Assembly: GCA_003649235.1 (NCBI GenBank)
Contig: QMRG01000005.1
Location: 1-38,566, forward strand
DNA length: 38,566 nucleotides
DNA from: Thermoprotei archaeon
GTDB taxonomy: Archaea > Thermoproteota > Thermoprotei > Thermofilales > B69-G16
Direction of reading: 5' to 3'
Part shown: in pieces, positions 8,964-17,900 of the stretch
Position numbering within the stretch: position 1 is the stretch's first letter
Layout of the letters: every line of letters starts with the position of its first letter
Translations under genes and position numbers: made by a program
The notes under the pieces: generated by a model
What the model was told of the DNA's origin: nothing
Database searches by the model: none
What the model saw: the letters and a program-made list of their open reading frames with translations, nothing else

Positions 8964-10963
8964 ATTCCCGCCCCCACTAGGAATCTACCAATATGCACTA
9001 TGAGAAAGCTGAGCCCGTATGCCAATAGTATTTCGTAGAGCATGGTGAATATGGTCCACTTCCAAGATCCGGTTTCCTGCCTAATCGCCGCCAAGGTTGC
9101 AATACACGGTACATAGACTAATATGAAGACCATGTAGGCGTACATGGTTAATGGATCATAGTACTGGTTTAAGAGAGCGGGAAGTCCTTCCTCTGAGGCT
9201 CCATATAGCATAGCAGTAGCTCCAATTATGATTTCCTTAGCTACAAAGCCGAAAAAGGCGGCTACCACGAGTCTCCAATCCCAGTTAAGAGGCTCGAAGA
9301 GTAGCTGGAGAGCCTTTCCCAGAGATGCTAACAGGCTTTCCTCAACATTTTCCGTAAATGTAAGGGTAGAGGCATTAGTTGTAGCTAGCAGACCTATCAC
9401 TAGTAGACCTAGGAGTATAGTAGTTCCAGCTTTTTTAAAGAATAATGAACCTCTAATCCACATCTGAGTGACGGCGACTTTGAGCGAGGGCATTTGATAA
9501 GGAGGAAGCTCTACTATAAACGGTGAGTATATTCCTTTAAATACAGTCTTCCTCAAAGCGAGCGCCATGAGGACCGATAGAAGTATTCCAAGTATGTATA
9601 GTGATAAAAGCACGTTTACAGCAGCAAACTCCCAAAACGCCGCAGCGATCACTGTGAAAACAGCAAGCCTTGCAGTACACGGTATAAGCGGGTTCGTCAC
9701 AATGGCTATTATCCTATCCTCCTCTCCAGCTATTATCCTGGTACCGTAGACACCGGCTATATTGCAACCAAAGCCGAGGATTATTGGTATAACGTTTTTA
9801 CCAGTCAATCCAAGCTTTTTCATAGCTCTATCTATTAGAAATGCGGCTCTAGCCATGTAGCCGGAATCTTCTAGAAGAGACATGGCGAAATATAAAGTCA
9901 TTATTAAAGGTATAAAGCTTAAAATAGTTCCAATACCATTCAATACACCGTATTCTCCGAAAAGCAAATAGTCTAAATGGGGAATTCCAGTAGCTCCTCT
10001 CAGCTTCTCCGAGAGGACGGCTAATAAGTCGCTTAGAATATTTGAGAAAGGAGTTGAAGCTATAAACGTGAATTGAAACATCATCCAAAGTATAGATATG
10101 AAAATTGGAATTCCAAGATATTTATCCAGTAGAGCCTGGTCTAAAGCATCGCTGGCGGCTAGTTTCTTCTCTCCTTTTACGGCTTTCTTAATTATCTGTT
10201 TAACAATATCATATCGTGCCTCAACAAATGCTATTTCAAAATCTCCGTATTTTTCTTCAAAAATCTCTTTGATTTTCTCCAATTTTCCGAGGATATTTTC
10301 GCCTTTAGGAGCTTTTTCTATCTCTTCAAGTACTTGAGGGTCTCCTTCTAATAGCTTGATAGCTAGCCAGCGAGTATTATACTTCTCAAAAAGTTCCTCT
10401 TTTTCTAAGTCTCTAGTTAATTCACTGATAACTTTCTCTAGCTCTCCATACCTTATTTTGATACTCCATTCTTTAACTTTAGCCATTTCCACGATTTTCC
10501 TGCAAAGTTCTTCTATTCCTATCTTCTTGGGGGCTATCATTGGAACTACGGGTACTCCAAGTAGTTTCTCAAGTTTAGCAGTATCTATTGAAATGCTTGA
10601 GGCTTTTGCTAAATCCATCTTATTGAGAGCAACTATAACTTTAGCTCCAAGCTCTAACACTTGTAAAACTAGGTAGAGATTCCTCTCGAGGTTAGAAGCA
10701 TCTATTACCACCACTACAACATCTGGTTTTTCTTCAACGATATAGTTTCTAGCGATAATCTCCTCGACTGAATAAGCGGTTAAACTATACGTACCGGGTA
10801 GGTCAACCACATATATCTTTTCTCCATTGTATTCGAAGAAACCTTCTTTCTTCTCAACAGTTTTCCCAGGCCAATTTCCTACCTTCTGATGAGAACCCGT
10901 TAAATTGTTAAATATAACAGACTTACCGACGTTCGGATTACCCATTAAAGCTACTCTTATCAT
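8960..10963 (-). CDS. feoB: Ferrous iron transport protein B
   Basis: GNPNVGKSVIFNNLTG, VDLPGTYSL, NKMD, FeoB membrane core (GYMARAAFLIDRAMKKLGLTGKNVIPIILGFGCNIAGVYGTRI). Confidence 0.97.
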   Translation of the reverse strand: MIRVALMGNPNVGKSVIFNNLTGSHQKVGNWPGKTVEKKEGFFEYNGEKIYVVDLPGTYSLTAYSVEEIIARNYIVEEKPDVVVVVIDASNLERNLYLVLQVLELGAKVIVALNKMDLAKASSISIDTAKLEKLLGVPVVPMIAPKKIGIEELCRKIVEMAKVKEWSIKIRYGELEKVISELTRDLEKEELFEKYNTRWLAIKLLEGDPQVLEEIEKAPKGENILGKLEKIKEIFEEKYGDFEIAFVEARYDIVKQIIKKAVKGEKKLAASDALDQALLDKYLGIPIFISILWMMFQFTFIASTPFSNILSDLLAVLSEKLRGATGIPHLDYLLFGEYGVLNGIGTILSFIPLIMTLYFAMSLLEDSGYMARAAFLIDRAMKKLGLTGKNVIPIILGFGCNIAGVYGTRIIAGEEDRIIAIVTNPLIPCTARLAVFTVIAAAFWEFAAVNVLLSLYILGILLSVLMALALRKTVFKGIYSPFIVELPPYQMPSLKVAVTQMWIRGSLFFKKAGTTILLGLLVIGLLATTNASTLTFTENVEESLLASLGKALQLLFEPLNWDWRLVVAAFFGFVAKEIIIGATAMLYGASEEGLPALLNQYYDPLTMYAYMVFILVYVPCIATLAAIRQETGSWKWTIFTMLYEILLAYGLSFLIVHIGRFLVGAGI

Positions 10964-11202
10964 GACCCCACCTCGACTAAGACTTTCATAGCAACCCCTC
11001 TCCCCAGTGCAAGCCTAGATCCATAAACAGATACAATTAAAGGACCTGCTCCCATATTCCTAACCACTATAACCTCCGTTCCTTCGACAAAGCCAAGCTC
11101 GTAAAGCCTCCTACGGACGCCGTAGCCTCCAGCTATACCTCTAACTATACCTTTTGCCCCATCTGGGAGAAAAGCTAAGGGAATAATTCTGGATCTCCTC
11201 AT
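10960..11202 (-). CDS. feoA: FeoA-domain protein
   Basis: RRRLYELGFVEGTEVIVVRNMGAGPLIVSVYGSRLALGRGVAMKV. Confidence 0.9.
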   Translation of the reverse strand: MRRSRIIPLAFLPDGAKGIVRGIAGGYGVRRRLYELGFVEGTEVIVVRNMGAGPLIVSVYGSRLALGRGVAMKVLVEVGS

Positions 11203-11429
11203 TTAACTACCTCCACTAATATCAGTTCAGCTTCATTTTTCCTTAGGGATAGATTATAGCCCCTGACCTCGAATTCTATAGGATCGCCGAGAGGCGCTTT
11301 TCTCACTACCTTAATTCTAGTTCCAGGTGTTAATCCCATATCCATTATTCTCCTCAAAGCTCCGCCTTTCCCTAGTATTTTAGAGATAACGCCTTCTTCA
11401 CCAGGTTTTAATTCGCTTAACTTTGGCAC
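11199..11429 (-). CDS. feoA: FeoA-domain protein (second copy)
   Basis: LRRIMDMGLTPGTRIKVVRKAPLGDPIEFEVRGYNLSLRKNEAELILVE; GTG start. Confidence 0.9.
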   Translation of the reverse strand: MPKLSELKPGEEGVISKILGKGGALRRIMDMGLTPGTRIKVVRKAPLGDPIEFEVRGYNLSLRKNEAELILVEVVK

Positions 11430-11441
11430 GCCACCACCATT

Positions 11442-11474
11442 TTAGAGTATTCTAATATTTTTAGAGTAATCTAA
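11442..11474. promoter_or_regulatory. Two tandem DtxR/IdeR-like boxes TTAGA-N4-TCTAA upstream of feoA
   Basis: TTAGAGTATTCTAATATTT / TTAGAGTAATCTAATATTT: 19-bp tandem repeat with one mismatch, each containing a 5-bp inverted repeat. Confidence 0.75.
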
Positions 11475-11578
11475 TATTTATAATTTTCCAAATTTTGTAA
11501 TATCGCCCGAAAATCACATGGTAAATCTGGATAAATCTAATTAATGAAAATCTCCAAGATAGATGGACAATACTATAG

Positions 11579-12390
11579 TCATCTATTAAAGAATATGCTT
11601 GTCACAAGTAAACAGTAAGAATCTCCTGTCGCTATACATCTTTCTTCCTTTATTTTTATTCGTTTACCGAGATAGCTTTCAATTATACCAGCTATTAACC
11701 CTCTCTCAAAGTGACAGGAATACTCTTTGATTCCATACTTCTTAGCGATTGCATATTCCCACATATCGTAAGCCTTTATCTGGATTTTTAAACTATCATA
11801 TCCTTTAATATAATGTGAAATTTCAGCTCTATATTTTCCTAAAGCATGAGCTCTTAGAAAATTCGCTTGCAATGCGTTTCTAAGGTTTTTATCCTCCATC
11901 CTTTATAGATGTCGGCTAACAAGAGCCCTGTGAAAAGTCCTTGATGATATAGAAATGCCAATCCTCCTTCTCTAAAGCGTTTTCTCAAGTCTACGACCAA
12001 GCTCTTCATATTATCCTCTGTAAGTAATAGCAATCTTTCCCCTCTAACGTCTACTATCGGGAGGTGGTATAGATCTACAAGTAGGAAATTCTCGATTTGA
12101 GGGTTTATTATCTCAACATTTTCAACCGAGTCCAATCTATAAATATTACTTTTAACTTTTTCATAATCCGACTCTGAGAGCCTGGCTATTATAAATAAAA
12201 TGCCCAGCTTTCCAGTAGCGGCCATACCTGGGAAATTAACTGCCAGAATATCCACATTATATTTTGCTAGTATTGAAAGAACTTCGGCTAAAGCTCCTGG
12301 AGTGTTTACAAGCCTAACCATAATCCCCTTTATATCTCTATTATCTACGTGTACTAGGTTGCCAATGATTAACGGCTTAATCTCTATCAT
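11579..12390 (-). pseudogene. ACT-V4R domain protein split into two frames (11854..12390 ACT + start of V4R; 11579..11899 rest of V4R)
   Basis: ACT: IMVRLVNTPGALAEVLSILAKYNVDILAVN. V4R: GLAFLYHQGLFTGLLLADIYKG then, in another frame, MEDKNLRNALQANFLRAHALGKYRAE...CHFERGLIAGIIESYLGKRIKIKEERCIATGDSYCLL. The two ORFs overlap by 46 nt. Confidence 0.65.
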
Positions 12391-12562
12391 TGCAAAATAA
12401 TTTCATGTTTTGATTGTTAAATTTATTCTTTTGCGATTTTAATTTTATTTTAACTTAAATTGTCTAGCAAAATACTAAAAACGAAATTTATTTTTTAATA
12501 ACTAATTTGACAATATTAAGTTAACCGATACCATATAAACCTATTTTGCTAATTTAATATCG

Positions 12563-14800
12563 ATGCAAAAATACAGAAAAGCGAAGACCACGGTAATAGC
12601 GCTGATAATTCTGCTCGCGCAGATAATTGTACACTATGATGCTATACAGGTAAGAGTTATCGCATTCAAAGACGATTATAAATTATCTTCTGGAAGTCCT
12701 CGTATAGAGGTTATAGGGGCGGTATGGGATAAGACCGATTTAAAAGTTCTAATAGTTTCAGCTTCCTGGCTTGGAAAGAAGTACATAGATTCCGTAGTTA
12801 AAGTGTTTAATGTTTGGGATAGAGCCCTCGAATCGTTTGGAAACTCCTACGGCTACGAATATTTACTAGATTTCTCGTTTAAAGTAAAGATATCCTCAAC
12901 CTATCAAACAGGCTATGATATCATTGTTAAATTCAGCAGGGACATTATAGAGCCCGGTGGGAAAATAGGGCTTGCCAGAGTCGAATACTGCGATGGCAAG
13001 ATTACTCGAGTATATGTAACATTGTACACGCGTACAACAGCTGGCGATTTATCGGTAGTCGACATTTTTAATATAGCTCTACATGAGATCGGACATGCTC
13101 TCGGATTAGAGCATGCGGAGAGTAAATACACCGAAAACGGCCTTGAAATAATGTATCCAGTATATTCTTACCCGGGAGTCGAGCTCCGTCCCTCTACTCT
13201 CGACGTTTATGCTTTAGCTGAGATATACTCATGGCTTAAAACAGGAGTATTTAAACCTACAGATAAGACTGTCATAACCTTGCCATCACACATACCATAT
13301 AAAATGTTGCTCTACTACAGGGTTAGCATATACTCTGAGTATGGCGCAGCAATTGGCGAGGGATGGTACTTAGAGGGGAGTATAGTCAACGTGACTTTAC
13401 TATCCACAATAGTTACTCTAGGCAAGGGGATACGCGCCGTATTTAAAAGATGGACTGGCTATATAAACTCGGAGAAGCCGAGTATATCCTTTAGGATTTA
13501 CCAGGATGTCAAGCTGTACGCCGAATGGAAGATACAATACTATCTAAATATAACGGCTTCATACTTTGAAGTGAACGTCAGTTCTGGATGGTATGATGCG
13601 GGAACTAGGCTTACCATATCGCTGCAGAACAGTACAGTTTATATAGGCTCGAATATTCGATATGTATTTATAAAATGGAATGGAGATATCGAGTCTAAAA
13701 ACTCTACACTTATAATAGTTATCGATAAGCCGTTATCTCTGACTGTTGAGTGGCGTTTAGAGTATAAGGTAGAGATCTTTAGCCTGTATTCAAGTCCGTT
13801 AAACTCTACAGGATGGTATCCTGAAGGAGCGGAGGTGTTTATAGGAGTTGTAGACGAAGTTGTTGATCTAGGTAATAAAACTAGAATGGTTTTGAAAGGA
13901 TGGACTGGTACATTCGATTTTAAAAATGCTACTGCTAGAATTGTTGTAAATCAACCTCTCCAGTTTAGGGCTATCTGGACTAAAGAATACCTGGTAGAGG
14001 TATCTTCAGAATATACAGGAAGTTTTGAAAAATGGGTTCCGATGGGGCAACTTTTCAAAGTGAAGTTAAACACGACTATAATTTTGGAGGATAACGGCAC
14101 GAGAAGAATTTTCAATTACTGGATTGTAAAGGATAGAATTGTTGAAAACAATGTATTTGAGGTCGTGGTTTGGGAACCTCTCTTTATTAAAGCAATTTGG
14201 AAGACTCAATACAAAGTAGTTTTAGAGACTAGAGACATGGAGAATAATCCTCTCGGAGCGGTATTATTTATAGAAGGAGAAGAAGTGAAGAGCGGGCAGA
14301 AGGTATGGTTAGATCGAGGCAAACTTGAAGTTAATGGAGTTTTCTATAATAGAACTATTAAAGCGCCGAATTTCATAAGATATTTCACTGGTTGGAATAT
14401 ATTTTCAGAATTTACTGAGTGTGAACCTTTAGAAAAAAGAATAATCATTAACACTACCGGGACATATGACGTAAAGCTTAGAGTTTGGAAGGTAGAGATT
14501 AAAGCTGTGGATTTCCTCATGATGCCTTCACCGCTCTACACGATTAAAATGGGAGATGAGAGATATTTAGCAGATTTGGACGGTCTTCTCTTAGAGACAG
14601 AACTGCCTGAGGGAATTCACGAGTTCGAAATATATCTTTTAGGATTTAAAGTAGGAAGCGGAGAAATTCTAGTCGATAAGTCCGGTGTATACTACGTAAG
14701 GACTCCAGCTACACCTTACTATATAGCTCTACTAATCATAGTGATAGTGTATTTAAATAGGAAGAGAAAAAATTCTACTCAAATGCAGAAACATGCTTAA
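12563..14800 (+). CDS. Secreted, C-terminally anchored matrixin-like zinc metalloprotease with about four beta-repeat domains
   Basis: Signal-like N-terminus; HEIGHALGLEH at 13082-13114 followed by IMYP; repeated ~75-aa units (GWYLEGS..W.G..; GWYDAG..WNG; GWYPEGA..WTG; ..WVPMGQ..); C-terminal TM ALLIIVIVYLNRKRK. Confidence 0.85.
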   Translation: MQKYRKAKTTVIALIILLAQIIVHYDAIQVRVIAFKDDYKLSSGSPRIEVIGAVWDKTDLKVLIVSASWLGKKYIDSVVKVFNVWDRALESFGNSYGYEYLLDFSFKVKISSTYQTGYDIIVKFSRDIIEPGGKIGLARVEYCDGKITRVYVTLYTRTTAGDLSVVDIFNIALHEIGHALGLEHAESKYTENGLEIMYPVYSYPGVELRPSTLDVYALAEIYSWLKTGVFKPTDKTVITLPSHIPYKMLLYYRVSIYSEYGAAIGEGWYLEGSIVNVTLLSTIVTLGKGIRAVFKRWTGYINSEKPSISFRIYQDVKLYAEWKIQYYLNITASYFEVNVSSGWYDAGTRLTISLQNSTVYIGSNIRYVFIKWNGDIESKNSTLIIVIDKPLSLTVEWRLEYKVEIFSLYSSPLNSTGWYPEGAEVFIGVVDEVVDLGNKTRMVLKGWTGTFDFKNATARIVVNQPLQFRAIWTKEYLVEVSSEYTGSFEKWVPMGQLFKVKLNTTIILEDNGTRRIFNYWIVKDRIVENNVFEVVVWEPLFIKAIWKTQYKVVLETRDMENNPLGAVLFIEGEEVKSGQKVWLDRGKLEVNGVFYNRTIKAPNFIRYFTGWNIFSEFTECEPLEKRIIINTTGTYDVKLRVWKVEIKAVDFLMMPSPLYTIKMGDERYLADLDGLLLETELPEGIHEFEIYLLGFKVGSGEILVDKSGVYYVRTPATPYYIALLIIVIVYLNRKRKNSTQMQKHA

Positions 14801-14816
14801 CTTCGTTTTCTTCTAA

Positions 14817-15439
14817 CTAGACTATATATTCTATAATTAACGTGATTATTTGAGATACGGCAGTTGCCCCAAGAAGCTGGAGGATTACTTTCACATCTAC
14901 AAGCCATGGTTTTATATTTCTAGTATCCTCCAACTCTTTAGAAAGTTTATTAAATAACAGTAAATCGCCTATCATAGTTTTTTCTCCAATGGGTATTTCC
15001 TCTATTTTCTTCTCTATAGATTCTATTCTATCCTCTTTTCCTTTAAGGATTTTACTCCATCATCGCTGGATACCGAAGCCACTATATATTCTTTCTCTTT
15101 AAGAACTTTCAAGATGTCTCCTACACAGGGTAAAACAGTTGTACTCTCTATCCTATACTTTCTACCCTATATACTTTCAGTATAAAGCAGCCAGTTCTTC
15201 ACTATTAAAATCTATTTCTAACCTTAACTTGTCCAGAGCTCTCCTAACCCATTTGCCCACATCGTGCTCGCCACGAGCATCTCCCAAATCCTCTTCTACT
15301 AAACATAATTCACAAACAAGCCTAGAAAACTCTCTTCCAGATTCAGATACTCTCCTATCCTTCTCCAAACCACGGGGAGGCAGGAGTAGCTATCAACCAG
15401 AGTCCCATCAAAGTCGAAGACACAAAGCTTCCAAGTCAT
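14817..15439 (-). pseudogene. HAD-superfamily hydrolase remnant with an unrelated-looking hydrophobic tail
   Basis: From ATG 15439: MTWKLCVFDFDGTLVDSYSCLPVVWRRIGEYLNLEESFLGLFVNYV*. A different frame continues ..LVEEDLGDARGEHDVGKWVRRALDKLRLEI..EELAALY*, then TVLPCVGDILKVLKEKEYIVASVSSDDGVKSLKEK.. Confidence 0.7.
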
Positions 15440-15451
15440 AAACTACCCTAG

Positions 15452-15825
15452 TTAAAGCATAGGCTCTAGTATTTTTGCTTCTATTTTTAATTCCCAAAGT
15501 TCGCGCGCCAATCCTAAAATTTTATCTTTATCCTCGAGTTTCTCCACAAGCTCCTTGGGGATGCTCTCATACCCGTAATATGCACCCGCCAGCGCGCCTG
15601 CCATAACCGCAATGCTATCAGTATCTCCCTCGCACCTTATAGCATCTATAATTGTGTTCTTGAAGTAGTTATTCTTTAAAAAGAGGTAGAGAGCTAAAGG
15701 CATGCTGTCTGGAGCACTGCTAAAATTCCCCAATACGTGTACGGCTTCTTCTAAACCAGTTTTCTTCAGTAATTTCTCTATCTGAGAGAGTTTTCTCAGA
15801 TAGACATTGTGTCTCGCTAATTTAA
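15452..15825 (-). pseudogene. ADP-ribosylglycohydrolase C-terminal fragment (copy A)
   Basis: GNFSSAPDSMPLALYL...IRCEGDTDSIAVMAGALAGAYYG. N-terminal half absent. The first ~22 residues of the listed ORF to 15892 are antisense to a methyltransferase fossil. Confidence 0.8.
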
Positions 15826-15890
15826 GAAGGCTTCTAAAACCCGGGCATCTAAAAGAACCGGTAGTAGTTAAAAGAGGGGAACTTTGGAGC
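15825..15890 (+). pseudogene. Fossil 3' end of a methyltransferase gene (paralogue of 21544..22386)
   Basis: RRLLKPGHLKEPVVVKRGELWSTF versus RRLLKPEHLEEPTVVKRGKPWNFL* at 22312-22386. Confidence 0.8.
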
Positions 15891-15898
15891 ACTTTTGA

Positions 15899-15959
15899 TT
15901 ATTTGAAAGATTTGGAAAACTTTAATACTCCTTCACCATGATCTCTCTTACACAGTACC
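15899..15959 (-). pseudogene. Fossil 3' end of a HAD (SPP-like) phosphatase gene (paralogue of 22401..23069)
   Basis: VLCKRDHGEGVLKFSKSFK* versus YVCRGENGEGVLEFLNFLFKL*. Convergent to the methyltransferase fossil, as in the intact locus. Confidence 0.7.
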
Positions 15960-16031
15960 TGAGCTTTTTCGAAGACTGCAACTATTCGAAGTCTTGATTT
16001 AAGGTAAAAAATATTTTATAAGTACCGTTGT

Positions 16032-16895
16032 TTATCCCTTAACAGCACCTACCAGCTGTATCCGTAATAAGGTTTTCTGAGTTAGAGCGTACATGACTAG
16101 GGTTGGAATAATGTAAAATAGGCTCATAGCGGCCAGAAGCCCCCAATTAACGAATCTAAACTCATAGATTAGACTTGATAAGAGGACGGGGAATGTGTAG
16201 TATTCAGGGTCGCGTAGGTAAGTATAAGCTATTAACCATTCCCCCCATCCGCTCATAAAGGAGAATATCGCTATTGCGGATATACCGGGTTTTATTACGG
16301 GCAATAGCACTTTTCTCCATACTTGAAACTTAGTGCATCCATCGACCAGTGCTGCCCATTCTAGCTCCCAAGGTATTCCATCGAAAAATCCTTTAAGAAT
16401 CCACACAGACATAGGGACGTTGAGCGCGACTTTAACCAGAGCGACGCCTATGAGCGTAAGGATGCCTTTACCATATAGTCCCATTTGTACTAGTAGATAT
16501 AAAAGTGCCATAAGCATTAAAACGCCCGGGAAGGCGTGAAGGAAGACTATGAAATTCATGATCGTTCCACGGCCAGGAGCTTTCATCCTTGATAATGCAT
16601 AGGCAGCTGAAGAGCTTATAAGGACTTCCATGGGCACCATTATTAGGCATAGAAAGAGGCTATTACGTACTACAGGCCATATGTTGGGATAGGTCTTAGT
16701 GCCGAATTTTATTTGTTTCCAGAGAAAAGAGAAATGATCAAACGTAAAGCCGCTCGGCAGTAATCCTACTATTACTTTTTCGCTGAAAGACTGAGCTATA
16801 AGCCACGCTATTCCGAGCATAGGTATAGCGAGCGGTACCATGATTATGCTGTAGACAACGATATTTATAAGCAAGTTTTTCACTTTCCTCCTCAT
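16032..16895 (-). CDS. Carbohydrate ABC transporter permease, MalG-like
   Basis: EAA loop ELEWAALVDGCTKFQVWRKVLLPVIKPGISAIAIFSFMSGWGEWLIAYTYL. Confidence 0.92.
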   Translation of the reverse strand: MRRKVKNLLINIVVYSIIMVPLAIPMLGIAWLIAQSFSEKVIVGLLPSGFTFDHFSFLWKQIKFGTKTYPNIWPVVRNSLFLCLIMVPMEVLISSSAAYALSRMKAPGRGTIMNFIVFLHAFPGVLMLMALLYLLVQMGLYGKGILTLIGVALVKVALNVPMSVWILKGFFDGIPWELEWAALVDGCTKFQVWRKVLLPVIKPGISAIAIFSFMSGWGEWLIAYTYLRDPEYYTFPVLLSSLIYEFRFVNWGLLAAMSLFYIIPTLVMYALTQKTLLRIQLVGAVKG

Positions 16896-16898
16896 AAT

Positions 16899-17858
16899 TT
16901 ACACCTCCACACGGGATGGCTGTACTAATCGCTTGAAGCCAAATATTCTAAAGTAGATAAAAGTCAGCGCTATCCCTATAACTACCAGAATCATCGCCAA
17001 CGCTGACGCATATCCGTAATCGTTTATCGAAAAAGCTTTATAATAGGAGTATAATGCCCAAGTAACAACATCTCCTGCTCTGGCTGTGCCGAAGTCACCC
17101 CATATCGCTAAAATTTCCCCGTAAGAGGATAATAGACTTAAGGTCTGCCATGCTGTTACAAAGAGTATAGGCCATTTGAGAAGAGGTACGTATATATACC
17201 TCATAATTTGGAATTCCGTAGCGCCATCTATCTTTGCTGCGTTTATTATATCGGTTGGTATAGATTTAATAGCTGCGGAATATATTATCATTCCCCAAGA
17301 CGCTCCGACAAAGCCATTGACTACTATCATCAATATCCATGAATACGGTCTCTGTATGAGCCAACTTAATGGAGGCTTTAATCCTAAAGCCTTCATCATC
17401 AAGTTTATCGGACCCATTTCAGGGTCTATAAGCCACAACCATAGTATAGCGTAAACTATGGTCGGCAAGATCCGCGGTATCAACCATAACATTCTTAAAG
17501 CTACGCCTATGACTTCGCGCTTGATATAATAAGTAGTTATGAATGCTATTAAAAAACTGTAGAAAGCGTTTATAATTATGACCGTGCCTACGTACATTAC
17601 CGTAACTTTGAATACGTTGGGGACGTATATATCCTTTGAAATCATCCATTCGTAATTGCGCAATCCAACAAATTTCATGTTAGAAAATGTATATTTAGCC
17701 TCGCAGAACGATAGGTACACGGTATCTAGTAGAGGTTTAATCCAGAAGAGAGCTACTGTAAGAAGGAATGGAAATAAGAATAAGTAAGCGATGACGTATT
17801 TTTTCATTTCTTCTCTGCCCAGGGTTAGTGCCTCAAGTATTTTATTCATATTGCACAC
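16899..17858 (-). CDS. Carbohydrate ABC transporter permease, MalF-like
   Basis: TDIINAAKIDGATEFQIMRYIYVPLLKWPILFVTAWQTL; multiple TMs. Confidence 0.92.
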   Translation of the reverse strand: MCNMNKILEALTLGREEMKKYVIAYLFLFPFLLTVALFWIKPLLDTVYLSFCEAKYTFSNMKFVGLRNYEWMISKDIYVPNVFKVTVMYVGTVIIINAFYSFLIAFITTYYIKREVIGVALRMLWLIPRILPTIVYAILWLWLIDPEMGPINLMMKALGLKPPLSWLIQRPYSWILMIVVNGFVGASWGMIIYSAAIKSIPTDIINAAKIDGATEFQIMRYIYVPLLKWPILFVTAWQTLSLLSSYGEILAIWGDFGTARAGDVVTWALYSYYKAFSINDYGYASALAMILVVIGIALTFIYFRIFGFKRLVQPSRVEV

Positions 17859-17900
17859 CCAAATAAATTAAAGAAAAGATTAGGATTTTATTTTTTGATT

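Noticed and set aside
9228-10676. Several plus-strand ORFs across feoB
   Set aside because: Antisense to feoB with low-complexity Ser/Thr/Ile composition typical of shadow ORFs.
15452-15892. 146-aa ORF as an intact protein
   Set aside because: Its first ~22 residues are antisense to a methyltransferase fossil; only the downstream part is ADP-ribosylglycohydrolase.
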